DNA of 7,460 nucleotides from Trueperaceae bacterium (GTDB lineage: Bacteria; Deinococcota; Deinococci; Deinococcales; Trueperaceae): assembly GCA_029210865.1 (NCBI GenBank), contig JARGGE010000128.1, positions 1 to 7,460 of the forward strand. The letters are read 5' to 3'. Positions within the stretch are counted from its first letter, which is position 1; each line of letters begins with the position of its first letter. A program made the translations under genes and the position numbers. This document shows positions 1-5,609 of the stretch, in pieces. The notes beneath the pieces are model-generated. The model saw nothing but the letters and a program-made list of their open reading frames with translations, was not told where the DNA came from and ran no database searches.

Positions 1-266
1 ACGACGACCTCAAGGACATCATCGCGATGCTCGGCCTCGAGGAGCTCTCCGACGCCGACCAGCGCACGGTCGGTCGCGCGCGCCGGCTCGAGCGCTACCT
101 GACGCAGCCCTTCGTCGTCACCGAGGCCTTCACCGGGCAAGAAGGCCACGCGGTGGCGCTCGCCGACGCGCTCGACGACTGCGAGCGGATCTTGGGCGAC
201 GAGCTCGCCGACGCGCCCGAGGCCGACCTCTACATGATCGGCACCCTCGCGGGGGCGGGCCTGTGA
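1..266 (+). CDS. atpD: N-ATPase F1 subunit beta, C-terminal fragment (5' end outside window)
   Basis: Only the last ~87 residues are present, read in the frame starting at base 3; the nucleotide-binding domain with Walker A and the catalytic residues is off the left edge. What remains is the C-terminal helical domain of an F1 beta subunit. It has the 'LKDIIAMLG' helix, then EELSDAD (bases 39-59) at the place of the DELSEED lever motif that touches gamma and epsilon, then 'RARRLERYLTQPF' and 'EAFTG', all typical of beta C-termini. In the complex, beta carries the catalytic ATP sites in the cytoplasmic head. Its TGA overlaps the GTG start of epsilon in a GTGA. Beta directly followed by epsilon at the head of the operon, rather than at its end, is the N-ATPase arrangement. 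Identity as beta is very secure; assignment to the N-type rests on the neighbouring genes. Confidence 0.95.
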   Translation, partial: DDLKDIIAMLGLEELSDADQRTVGRARRLERYLTQPFVVTEAFTGQEGHAVALADALDDCERILGDELADAPEADLYMIGTLAGAGL

Positions 267-658
267 AGCTGCTGCTCACCGTGCCCACCGAGGTGCTGCT
301 CGACGAGCCGATCGAGAAGCTCGTGGCCGAGTCCGAGGCCGGCAGCTTCTGCCTGCTGCCGCGCCACCTCGACCTGGCCACCGTGCTCGTGCCCGGGCTG
401 CTCACGGCCACGCGACCCGGCGGCGCCGAGCTGGTGGTGGCCGTCGACCACGGCGTGCTCGTCAAGGTGGGCGGCGACGTCCGCGTGACGTGCCAGCGCG
501 CCTTCGTCGCGCACGACCCCGACGACGCCGCCCGCGCGGTGCGCGAGCGCTTCCACCTCACCGGTGAGCGCGAGAAGCACGCGCGTGCGGTGCTGGCGCG
601 GCTCGAGAGCGACGTGGTGCGGCGCCTGGCCGACCTCCGGAGGCGCCATGGCGCGTGA
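263..658 (+). CDS. atpC: N-ATPase F1 subunit epsilon
   Basis: A 131-residue protein, the usual size for epsilon (about 130-140). The first ~85 residues fit the epsilon beta-sandwich: 'MKLLLTVPTEVLLDE', then 'GSFCLLPRHLDLATVLVPGLL' at the place of the classical 'G..G.lp.H.p..t.l..G', then 'VDHGVLVKVGGDVRVTCQRAF'. The last ~45 residues are charged and helical, matching the two-helix C-terminal domain that can brake rotation in F-type enzymes. The start is GTG at 263, chosen because it overlaps the atpD stop by 4 bases and aligns with the family N-terminus. Epsilon is part of the central stalk with gamma and the c-ring. Its end overlaps the start of atpQ by 11 bases. Sequence identity to E. coli epsilon is clearly low, as expected for the N-type branch. 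Confidence 0.9.
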   Translation: MKLLLTVPTEVLLDEPIEKLVAESEAGSFCLLPRHLDLATVLVPGLLTATRPGGAELVVAVDHGVLVKVGGDVRVTCQRAFVAHDPDDAARAVRERFHLTGEREKHARAVLARLESDVVRRLADLRRRHGA

Positions 659-959
659 GGACGAGCGCCGCGACGACCTGCTGGGCGAGGTCGCGCGCAA
701 GAGCGAGCGCCGCGCTCGCGCCCGCCGCGAGGGGCGCCACGGGCTGGGCTACGGCCTCGGCCTGTTCGGGCTGATCGGCTGGTCGGTCGCGGTGCCCACC
801 GTGCTGGGCATCGCGCTGGGCGTCTGGATCGACCGCCGCTTCCCGTCGCCCTACTCGTGGACGCTCATGCTGCTGTTCGTCGGGGTGGTGCTGGGCTGCC
901 TCAACGCCTGGTTCTGGCTCAAGCGGGAAGGGGGCCTCGATGACGACGACGCGCGCTGA
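648..959 (+). CDS. atpQ: AtpQ, AtpI-like small membrane protein of the N-ATPase operon
   Basis: A 103-residue protein with a strongly charged cytoplasmic N-terminus (residues 1-31, rich in Arg, Glu and Asp) and two hydrophobic helices (about 37-59 and 71-91). The signature 'PTVLGIALGVWIDRRFP' (50-66) and the Gly/Asn-containing second helix 'GVVLGCLNAWFWLKRE' (79-94) match the AtpI/AtpQ family. The start is ATG 648, inside the end of atpC and preceded by GGAGG (639-643); a longer reading from 564 would lie wholly inside atpC and is rejected. AtpI proteins help assemble the c-ring in F-ATPases, and AtpQ is thought to do the same here with AtpR. A tail of four Asp residues (98-101) is unusual but lies outside the membrane part. 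The specific role in this organism is inferred from family and position. Confidence 0.88.
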   Translation: MAREDERRDDLLGEVARKSERRARARREGRHGLGYGLGLFGLIGWSVAVPTVLGIALGVWIDRRFPSPYSWTLMLLFVGVVLGCLNAWFWLKREGGLDDDDAR

Positions 960-974
960 ACGGGGCGGGGCCTC

Positions 975-1283
975 GTGACGGCCGTGCTGGGCGCGATGGA
1001 CGCGGCGACCCTGGTCGGGGCGTTCGCGCTCGGACTGGCGCTGGGCGCCGGCTACTTCGGCGGTCTGTGGTGGACGCTCGCGCGCATGGACCGCTGGCGG
1101 CGCCCCGCGGTCGCGCTCGCCGTCTCGTTCGCGCTGCGCGCCGGGCTCGCGCTGGCCGTGTTCGCCGCCCTCGCCCGGCTGGGGCTGGCGCCGTTGGGCG
1201 CCGCGTTCCTGGGCTTCGTCGCGGTGCGCCTCGTGGCCTCGTGGCGGCTCGCGCGCGACCGTTCGCCGGGAGGCACCCCATGA
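975..1283 (+). CDS. atpR: AtpR, N-ATPase-specific membrane protein
   Basis: A 102-residue hydrophobic protein with three predicted membrane helices. The first carries 'GLALGAGYFGGLWWTL' (20-35), the hallmark of AtpR. The second contains a buried Arg in 'SFALRAGLALAVF' (Arg55), and the third contains Arg85 in 'FVAVRLVASW'. Intramembrane arginines are conserved in AtpR and have been proposed to pair with the ion-binding carboxylate of subunit c during ring assembly. This gene is found essentially only in N-ATPase operons, so it is strong evidence for the operon type. The start is uncertain: GTG 975 (15 nt after atpQ), GTG 984 and ATG 996 are all in frame and none has a strong ribosome site. ATG 996 would trim seven residues without touching the first helix. 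The end overlaps atpB in ATGA. Confidence 0.88.
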   Translation: MTAVLGAMDAATLVGAFALGLALGAGYFGGLWWTLARMDRWRRPAVALAVSFALRAGLALAVFAALARLGLAPLGAAFLGFVAVRLVASWRLARDRSPGGTP

Positions 1284-1993
1284 GGCTCAGCCCCGACGCC
1301 ATCGCCGTCTTCGACCTCGGCCCCTGGACCGTCAACGCGACGCTGGTGGGGTCGTGGATCGTCATGGCGCTCCTGGTGGTGGGCTCGTGGTGGGTGGCGC
1401 GCGGCTTGCGCGCGGGTGGCGAGATGGGCCGTGGCCAGAACGTGCTCGAGGCGATCGTCGCCTTCGTGCGCGACCAGATCCGCGAGGTCACCGGCCAGGA
1501 CCCCGACCCCTACCTGCCCTTCGTGGGCACGCTCTTCCTGTTCATCGTCGTGAGCAACGTGCTGTCGGTGGTGCCCGGCTTCGAGGCGCCCACCGGTTCG
1601 CTCACCACCACGGCGGCGCTCGCGCTGGTGGTCTTCGTGGCGGTCCCGGCCTTCGGGATCGCCAAGGTGGGCCTGCGCGCCTACCTGGGCAACTACCTGC
1701 GCCCCAGCCCCTTCCTGCTGCCCTTCACGATCATCGGCGAGCTGTCGCGCACGCTCGCGCTGGCGGTGCGGCTGTTCGGCAACGTCATGAGCGGCAGCGT
1801 CATCGCCGCGATCCTGCTCTCGGTGGCGCCGCTCTTCTTCCCGGTCGTCATGCAGGCCTTCGGGCTGCTGATCGGGGTGATCCAGGCGTACATCTTCGCC
1901 ATCCTGGCCATCGTCTACATCGCGTCCGGCACGGAGCTCCAGGAGCGCCGTGGGCGGGCGCACGACGCGCACGAAGGGGAGGAACCCGGATGA
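1280..1993 (+). CDS. atpB: N-ATPase Fo subunit a
   Basis: A 237-residue membrane protein, slightly short for subunit a (E. coli 271). It has a short outer N-terminus, a first helix near residues 22-40, further helices near 79-100 ('LPFVGTLFLFIVVSNVL') and 107-128, then the long hairpin that faces the c-ring. The essential Arg is Arg164 in 'LALAVRLFGN' (160-168), and the conserved Gln of the last helix is Gln202 in 'GVIQAYIFAILAIVYI'. Together with the c-ring it forms the two ion half-channels. The Ser at 173 (GNVMSGSVI) stands where E. coli has Glu219. The start ATG 1280 overlaps the atpR stop and has GGGAGG at 1268-1273, six bases upstream; a longer in-frame reading begins inside atpR and is not needed. 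The C-terminus is a charged tail, and the stop overlaps atpE in ATGA. Confidence 0.95.
   Translation: MRLSPDAIAVFDLGPWTVNATLVGSWIVMALLVVGSWWVARGLRAGGEMGRGQNVLEAIVAFVRDQIREVTGQDPDPYLPFVGTLFLFIVVSNVLSVVPGFEAPTGSLTTTAALALVVFVAVPAFGIAKVGLRAYLGNYLRPSPFLLPFTIIGELSRTLALAVRLFGNVMSGSVIAAILLSVAPLFFPVVMQAFGLLIGVIQAYIFAILAIVYIASGTELQERRGRAHDAHEGEEPG
1976..1982 (+). promoter_or_regulatory. Strong ribosome binding site of atpE
   Basis: GGGGAGG lies seven bases before the atpE ATG at 1990 and inside the atpB coding end. It is the best Shine-Dalgarno match among the Fo genes here. This fits the need for many c copies per complex, since stoichiometry in ATPase operons is largely set by translation efficiency. 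That functional link is inferred, not shown by the sequence. Confidence 0.6.
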
Positions 1994-2259
1994 CCGACCT
2001 CGGACTCATCGGCCTGTTCTCGATCCTGACCGCAGGGCTCACCATCGCCATCGGCTCGGTGGCGCCGGCGCTGGGCGAGGGGCGCGCGCTGGCGCAGGCG
2101 CTGCAGTCGATCGCGCAGCAGCCGGACGAGGCGAACACGATCACCCGCACGCTGTTCGTGGGCCTGGCGATGGTCGAGTCGACGGCCATCTACTGCTTCG
2201 TCGTCGCCCTGATCCTGATCTTCGCCAACCCGTTCTGGAACGCCGTCGCCGGAGGTTGA
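1990..2259 (+). CDS. atpE: N-ATPase Fo subunit c (rotor ring)
   Basis: An 89-residue helical hairpin, normal size for subunit c. Helix 1 (about 4-40) carries 'GSVAPALGEGRALAQAL', the polar loop is 'IAQQPDE' (41-47), and helix 2 (about 50-80) carries 'GLAMVESTAIYCF' and ends 'ILIFANPF'. Glu63 is the ion-carrying carboxylate. Ser64, Thr65 and Tyr68 follow it in the same ES/T..Y pattern as the sodium-binding Ilyobacter/Propionigenium c subunits (E65, S66, T67, Y70). At the place of the helix-1 sodium ligand Gln32 there is Glu30, giving two carboxylates, a pattern I associate with N-type c subunits. The coupling ion is therefore open: the motif looks Na+-capable, yet a characterised Burkholderia N-type ring was reported as proton-specific. 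The loop Arg of most c subunits (E. coli Arg41) is Gln43. The start overlaps atpB; atpF begins ten bases after the stop. Confidence 0.95.
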   Translation: MTDLGLIGLFSILTAGLTIAIGSVAPALGEGRALAQALQSIAQQPDEANTITRTLFVGLAMVESTAIYCFVVALILIFANPFWNAVAGG

Positions 2260-2269
2260 GGGGGACGCC

Positions 2270-3064
2270 ATGACGATCGACGGGTTCACCCTGGTCGCGC
2301 AGGTCGTCAACTTCGCGCTGCTGCTCCTGCTGCTGCGGGTGTTCCTGTTCCGGCCGATCCAGCGGGTCATGCGCGAGCGCGAGGAGCGGATCGCCCGCGC
2401 CTACGCCGAGGCCCACGAGGCGCGCGCCGAGGCCGAGGAGCGGGCGGAGGAGCTCGACCGCGAGCGCGCGCGCTTCGAGGCCGAGCGGCGCGAGCGCCTC
2501 GCGGCGCTCGAGCGCGAGGTGGCGGGCGAGCGCGACGAGCAGCTCGCCGAGGTCGCCGCCGAGGCCGAGGCCGCGCGTACCGCGTGGCGCGACGCGTTCG
2601 AGCACGAGCGCGAGGCGCTGGGCGAGGACGTCCGCGAAGCGGCGGCGACCGTCCTGCGCGGGGCGCTGGAGCGCGGCTGGCGCGAGCTGGCCGACGAGGA
2701 CCTCGAGGCCCACGCCCTGACCGCCTTCGCCCGCCGCCTCGCGGGCCTCGAGCCGGAGGACCGCGCGGCGCTCGCCGAGGCCGTGCGCGCGGGCCCCGTC
2801 CGCTTCGCCACCGCCTTCGAGGCCACCGAGGTGCAGCGCGACGACCTGCGGGCTGCGACCCGCGAGGCGGTCGCAGGCGCGGCCGGCGACGGCGCGGGCG
2901 CCGATGACGAGGGCGACCCGCTCGACGCGGCGACCTTCGTGCGCGATCCCGACCTGCTGGCCGGGGTACGCCTGCGCGCCGGCGACCGACGGGTGGGCTG
3001 GACGCTGCGGGCGCACCTGGAGGACTTGGAGCGCGCCTGGGCGACGCTGGAGCCGGGCGCATGA
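2270..3064 (+). CDS. atpF: N-ATPase long subunit b with delta-like C-terminal domain (peripheral stalk)
   Basis: A 264-residue protein, about 100 residues longer than a normal bacterial b (about 156-170). It starts with one membrane helix 'LVAQVVNFALLLLLLRVFLF' (8-27), followed at once by 'RPIQRVMREREERI', the typical b-subunit junction. Residues ~35-130 are a charged, Ala/Glu/Arg-rich, continuous coiled coil forming the stator rod. From about 135 the composition changes, and residues 223-253 ('FVRDPDLLAGVRLRAGD' followed by 'VGWTLRAHLEDL') resemble the end of the F1 delta/OSCP subunit ('D.sliGGv.i..gd...dgSv...L..L'). No atpH gene lies nearby, so this C-terminus probably caps the alpha subunits in place of delta. 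Long b subunits are normal for N-ATPases. A Gly/Asp-rich linker lies near 200-215. The start ATG has GAGGGGG upstream, and the stop overlaps atpA in ATGA. Confidence 0.93.
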   Translation: MTIDGFTLVAQVVNFALLLLLLRVFLFRPIQRVMREREERIARAYAEAHEARAEAEERAEELDRERARFEAERRERLAALEREVAGERDEQLAEVAAEAEAARTAWRDAFEHEREALGEDVREAAATVLRGALERGWRELADEDLEAHALTAFARRLAGLEPEDRAALAEAVRAGPVRFATAFEATEVQRDDLRAATREAVAGAAGDGAGADDEGDPLDAATFVRDPDLLAGVRLRAGDRRVGWTLRAHLEDLERAWATLEPGA

Positions 3065-4602
3065 ACGCGTCCGCCGCCCCGCCGCTGCGTGAGGTCGTCC
3101 AGGCCGAGCTCGAGCGCCTGAGCCACGTGACGCACGATTGGCGGCCGCGGCTCGAGGTCGACGAGGTGGGCGTGGTGGCGAGCGTCGGCAGCGGCGTGGC
3201 GACCGTGCACGGCCTGCCCGGCGTCCGCGCCGACGAGGTGGTGCGCTTCGCCGGCGGCGAGGCGGGGCTGGCCCTCGACCTGCGCCGCGACGACGTGGGC
3301 GTGGTCGTGCTCGGCCCCGGTGAAGGCATCGCCGCAGGCGCCGAGGTGGCCCGCACGGGCCGCGTGCTCGACGTGCCCGTGGGTGAGGCCCTGCTCGGCC
3401 GGGTGGTCGATGCGCTCGGGCGCCCGCTCGACGGGGCCGGCCCCGTGGTCGCCGACGCGCGCTGGCCGGTCGAGCGTCCGGCGCCGCCGATCTTCGCCCG
3501 CGAGGCGGTGCGCGTGCCGCTCCAGACGGGCGTCAAGGTGGTCGACGCGCTCTTCCCGATCGGCCGCGGCCAGCGCGAACTGATCGTCGGCGACCGGCAG
3601 ACCGGCAAGACCACGCTGGCGCTCACCGCCGTGCTGGCGCAGCGGAGCAGCGACGTCCGCTGCGTCGTCTGCACCATCGGGCAGCGCGGCGCCGCCACCG
3701 CGCGCTGGCTCGCGGAGCTTCGCGCGCGCGGGGCGCTCGAGCGGACCGCGGTGGTCGTCGCGGCGAGCGACGACGCGCCGGGGTTGCGCTACGTGGCCCC
3801 CTACGCCGCGACGAGCATCGCCGAGGCCTGGATGGAGGCCGGCCACGACGTCCTGCTGGTGCTCGACGACCTGACCCAGCACGCCCGCGCCTACCGCGAG
3901 CTGTCGCTGCTCTTGCGCCGCCCGCCTGGGCGCGAGGCCTTCCCGGGCGACATCTTCTACCTGCACGCGCGGCTGCTGGAGCGCGCCACCAACCTGCGCG
4001 ACGGCGGGTCGCTCACGGCGCTGCCGATCATCGAGACGCAGGCGCAGGACCTGTCGGCCTACATCCCCACCAACCTGATCTCGATCACCGACGGCCAGCT
4101 CTACCTGTCGCCCGAGCTCGCCGCGCGCGGCACCTGGCCGGCCGTCGACGTCGGGCGCTCGGTCTCGCGCGTCGGCGGCAAGGCGCAGAGCGACGGCTAC
4201 CGGGCCGTCGCCGGCGACCTGCGGCTGGCGACCGCGCAGTTCGAGGAGCTCGAGGGCTTCTCGCGCTTCGGCACCGAGCTCGACGAGGACACGCGGCGCG
4301 TCCTGCGCCAAGGGCGGCGGGTGCGCGCCGTGCTCGCGCAAGGGGCGTTCGAGACCATGCCCGTGGGCGAGCAGCTCGCCGTGCTGTGGGCGACGGTGGG
4401 TGGCGCCTTCGACGCCGTGGCGCCGGAGCGGATGGCGGCGGCCGAGGCGCGCTCGTGCGAGCGCATGCGCGAGGAGGCGCGCGCCGTGCTGCAGCGGCTC
4501 GAGGCGGGCGCCGTCCTCGGCGACGACGACCGCGCGCGCATCGAGGAGCTGGCGCACGCGGTGGCCGAGGCGGTGGAGGCCGGTCGTGATGGCGGTGCCT
4601 AG
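3061..4602 (+). CDS. atpA: N-ATPase F1 subunit alpha
   Basis: A 513-residue protein, full length for F1 alpha. Domains in order are an N-terminal helix (1-~22) that normally meets delta, a beta-barrel (~30-95, 'VGVVASVGSGVATVHGL'), the nucleotide-binding domain and a helical C-terminal domain (~380-513). The P-loop is GDRQTGKT (177-184), the alpha-type form. 'LLVLDDLTQHARAYRELSL' with Asp269/Asp270 is the Walker B region, followed by 'RRPPGREAFPGDIFYLHARLLERA'. 'DVGRSVSRVGGKAQ' (363-376) contains Arg370, the arginine finger that completes the catalytic site on beta. Alpha's own nucleotide site is non-catalytic. The start overlaps atpF in ATGA. The last residues (DGGA) and the TAG stop fall in the first unit of a 42/43-bp tandem repeat that continues to atpG. 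Confidence 0.97.
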   Translation: MNASAAPPLREVVQAELERLSHVTHDWRPRLEVDEVGVVASVGSGVATVHGLPGVRADEVVRFAGGEAGLALDLRRDDVGVVVLGPGEGIAAGAEVARTGRVLDVPVGEALLGRVVDALGRPLDGAGPVVADARWPVERPAPPIFAREAVRVPLQTGVKVVDALFPIGRGQRELIVGDRQTGKTTLALTAVLAQRSSDVRCVVCTIGQRGAATARWLAELRARGALERTAVVVAASDDAPGLRYVAPYAATSIAEAWMEAGHDVLLVLDDLTQHARAYRELSLLLRRPPGREAFPGDIFYLHARLLERATNLRDGGSLTALPIIETQAQDLSAYIPTNLISITDGQLYLSPELAARGTWPAVDVGRSVSRVGGKAQSDGYRAVAGDLRLATAQFEELEGFSRFGTELDEDTRRVLRQGRRVRAVLAQGAFETMPVGEQLAVLWATVGGAFDAVAPERMAAAEARSCERMREEARAVLQRLEAGAVLGDDDRARIEELAHAVAEAVEAGRDGGA

Positions 4603-4686
4603 GTCGCCCGCGACGCCGGCGGGGGCGCCGATGGCCCCGCGTAGATGGCCCGCGATGCCGGTGGGAGGGCGCGATGGCCTCGCGTG
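4589..4686 (+). repeat. Imperfect 42/43-bp tandem repeat across the atpA-atpG junction
   Basis: ATGGC recurs at 4589, 4631 and 4674, so the spacing is 42 and then 43 bases. Unit one (4589-4630) and unit two (4631-4673) align along their length with a single one-base gap and about three quarters identity by eye. Shared blocks are ATGGC, TAG followed ten bases later by CCCGCGA, then GCCGG, a G-run and a GCG end. A partial third unit (4674 to about 4686) starts with the real atpG ATG-GCC and continues CGCGT. Unit one encodes the last codons and TAG stop of atpA. Unit two ends with the atpG ribosome site GGGAGGG. The frame from 4631 gives a short overlapping peptide (MAPRRWPAMPVGGRDGLA, TGA at 4685-4687). 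Confidence 0.7.
4663..4669 (+). promoter_or_regulatory. Ribosome binding site deciding the atpG start
   Basis: GGGAGGG ends four bases before ATG 4674. The equivalent place in the preceding repeat unit has only a G-run (4621-4625) before ATG 4631, and that ATG opens a short dead-end frame. This, and alignment with the gamma N-terminus, fixes the atpG start at 4674. Confidence 0.6.
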
Positions 4687-5582
4687 AGGTGCTGCGGCGC
4701 CAGGTGCGCAGCACCGAGACGCTGCGCTCGGTGGTCGGCACCATGAAGGCGCTCGCGAGCGTGCGGATCGGTCAGGTGCGCCGCGCCGACCGGGCGCTCG
4801 AGGCGTCGGAGGCCACGCTCGAGCGTGCCTTCCAGGTGCTGGCGCAGCGCGAGCCGGGCCTGGCGCGCGCGCTGGCGGTCGCGGCGGGCACACCGGCGGT
4901 GGGCTCGGGCGCATGGGGGGCGGTGCTCTTCGGCTCCGACCACGGCCTGTGCGGCCCCTTCAACGAGCGCCTGGCGCGCCGCGCGGCCGCGCGCCTCGTC
5001 CAGCTCGGCAGCGAGGAGGCGCCGCCGCGCCTCCTGGTGGTGGGTCGGCGGCTGCGCCCGAAGCTCGCCGCGCTCGGCCATCCCGTCGAGCGGGTGGTGG
5101 CGCTTCCCGCCAGCGTCGCCGCCGCCGGCGACGCCGTGCTGGAGGTCGCGCAGGTGATCGAGGGCTGGCAGCGCGAGCACGGCGTGGCGCAGGTCTTCGT
5201 GGTGCACCACCAGCCCGTCTCGGGCGTGGGCTACCGCACCCGCACCGTCCAGCTGCTGCCGCTCGACGTCGCCTGGTTGCGCGAGCTGGCCGAGCGCCCG
5301 TGGCCGACCCAGCAGCTCCCCATGCTCGGGCTGGAGGCCGAGGCCATGCTGCGCGGGCTGGCGCGCCAGCACGTCGCGCACGTGCTCGTGCGCGCCTTCG
5401 CCGCCTCGCAGGCCGCCGAGAACGCCGCGCGCCTCGCCGCGATGGAGGCGGCCGAGCGCAACGTCGACGAGCGCCTGGCGGAGCTGCGCCACGCCGCCGC
5501 CCAGGAGCGCCAGAACGCCGTGACCGAGGAGCTGCTCGACGTCCAGGCCGCCTTCCGGGCGAGCGATGCGGGGGTGCTCTGA
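4674..5582 (+). CDS. atpG: N-ATPase F1 subunit gamma (central stalk)
   Basis: A 302-residue protein, normal gamma size (about 285-300). The N-terminal helix 'LRRQVRSTETLRSVVGTMKALASVRI' (7-32) corresponds to the gamma pattern 'RRIRSVKNTQQITKAMKMVAAAKL'. The Rossmann-like middle contains 'GSDHGLCGPFNERL' (87-100), the family's 'SD.GLCG.fN' motif. The C-terminal helix 'AASQAAENAARLAAMEAAERNVDERL' and 'QERQNAVTEELLDV' match the highly conserved gamma end that forms the rotating shaft inside the alpha3beta3 ring. It follows atpA after 71 bases, the longest gap in the operon, which is filled by a tandem repeat. It is the last gene of the N-ATPase order D-C-Q-R-B-E-F-A-G. Sequence divergence from housekeeping gamma is clear but no key region is missing. 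Confidence 0.95.
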   Translation: MASREVLRRQVRSTETLRSVVGTMKALASVRIGQVRRADRALEASEATLERAFQVLAQREPGLARALAVAAGTPAVGSGAWGAVLFGSDHGLCGPFNERLARRAAARLVQLGSEEAPPRLLVVGRRLRPKLAALGHPVERVVALPASVAAAGDAVLEVAQVIEGWQREHGVAQVFVVHHQPVSGVGYRTRTVQLLPLDVAWLRELAERPWPTQQLPMLGLEAEAMLRGLARQHVAHVLVRAFAASQAAENAARLAAMEAAERNVDERLAELRHAAAQERQNAVTEELLDVQAAFRASDAGVL

Positions 5583-5594
5583 GCCGCGACCGCG

Positions 5595-5600
5595 TAGGAT
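5595..5600 (+). promoter_or_regulatory. Candidate -10 element (TAGGAT) before the sphingomyelinase gene
   Basis: TAGGAT matches the bacterial -10 consensus TATAAT at four of six places. It ends nine bases before GTG 5610, so transcription could begin at or next to the start codon and give a leaderless message. No convincing -35 is visible. The AGGA inside it (5596-5599) could equally be a ribosome site at ten-base spacing for a transcript coming from atpG. Confidence 0.25.
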
Positions 5601-5609
5601 CGCGCCATC

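Noticed and set aside
564..647. Longer N-terminus for AtpQ from an upstream ATG
   Set aside because: The extension lies entirely within atpC, has no family similarity and lacks a good ribosome site, whereas ATG 648 has GGAGG just upstream.
1067..1279. Longer N-terminus for subunit a
   Set aside because: It would overlap most of atpR and read as Arg/Ala-rich shadow sequence. ATG 1280 has a good ribosome site and the expected ATGA coupling.
4631..4687. 18-codon frame between atpA and atpG as a real small gene
   Set aside because: It arises from the tandem repeat and runs into the atpG start. Its only ribosome-site candidate is a plain G-run, so it is better seen as a repeat by-product, with at most a leader role.
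2401..4914. Very long open frame on the minus strand (837 codons) opposite atpF, atpA and atpG
   Set aside because: High GC makes stop codons rare in the antisense frames. Its translation is low-complexity Arg/Ala/Gly/His-rich sequence with no domain, and it lies opposite clearly conserved genes.
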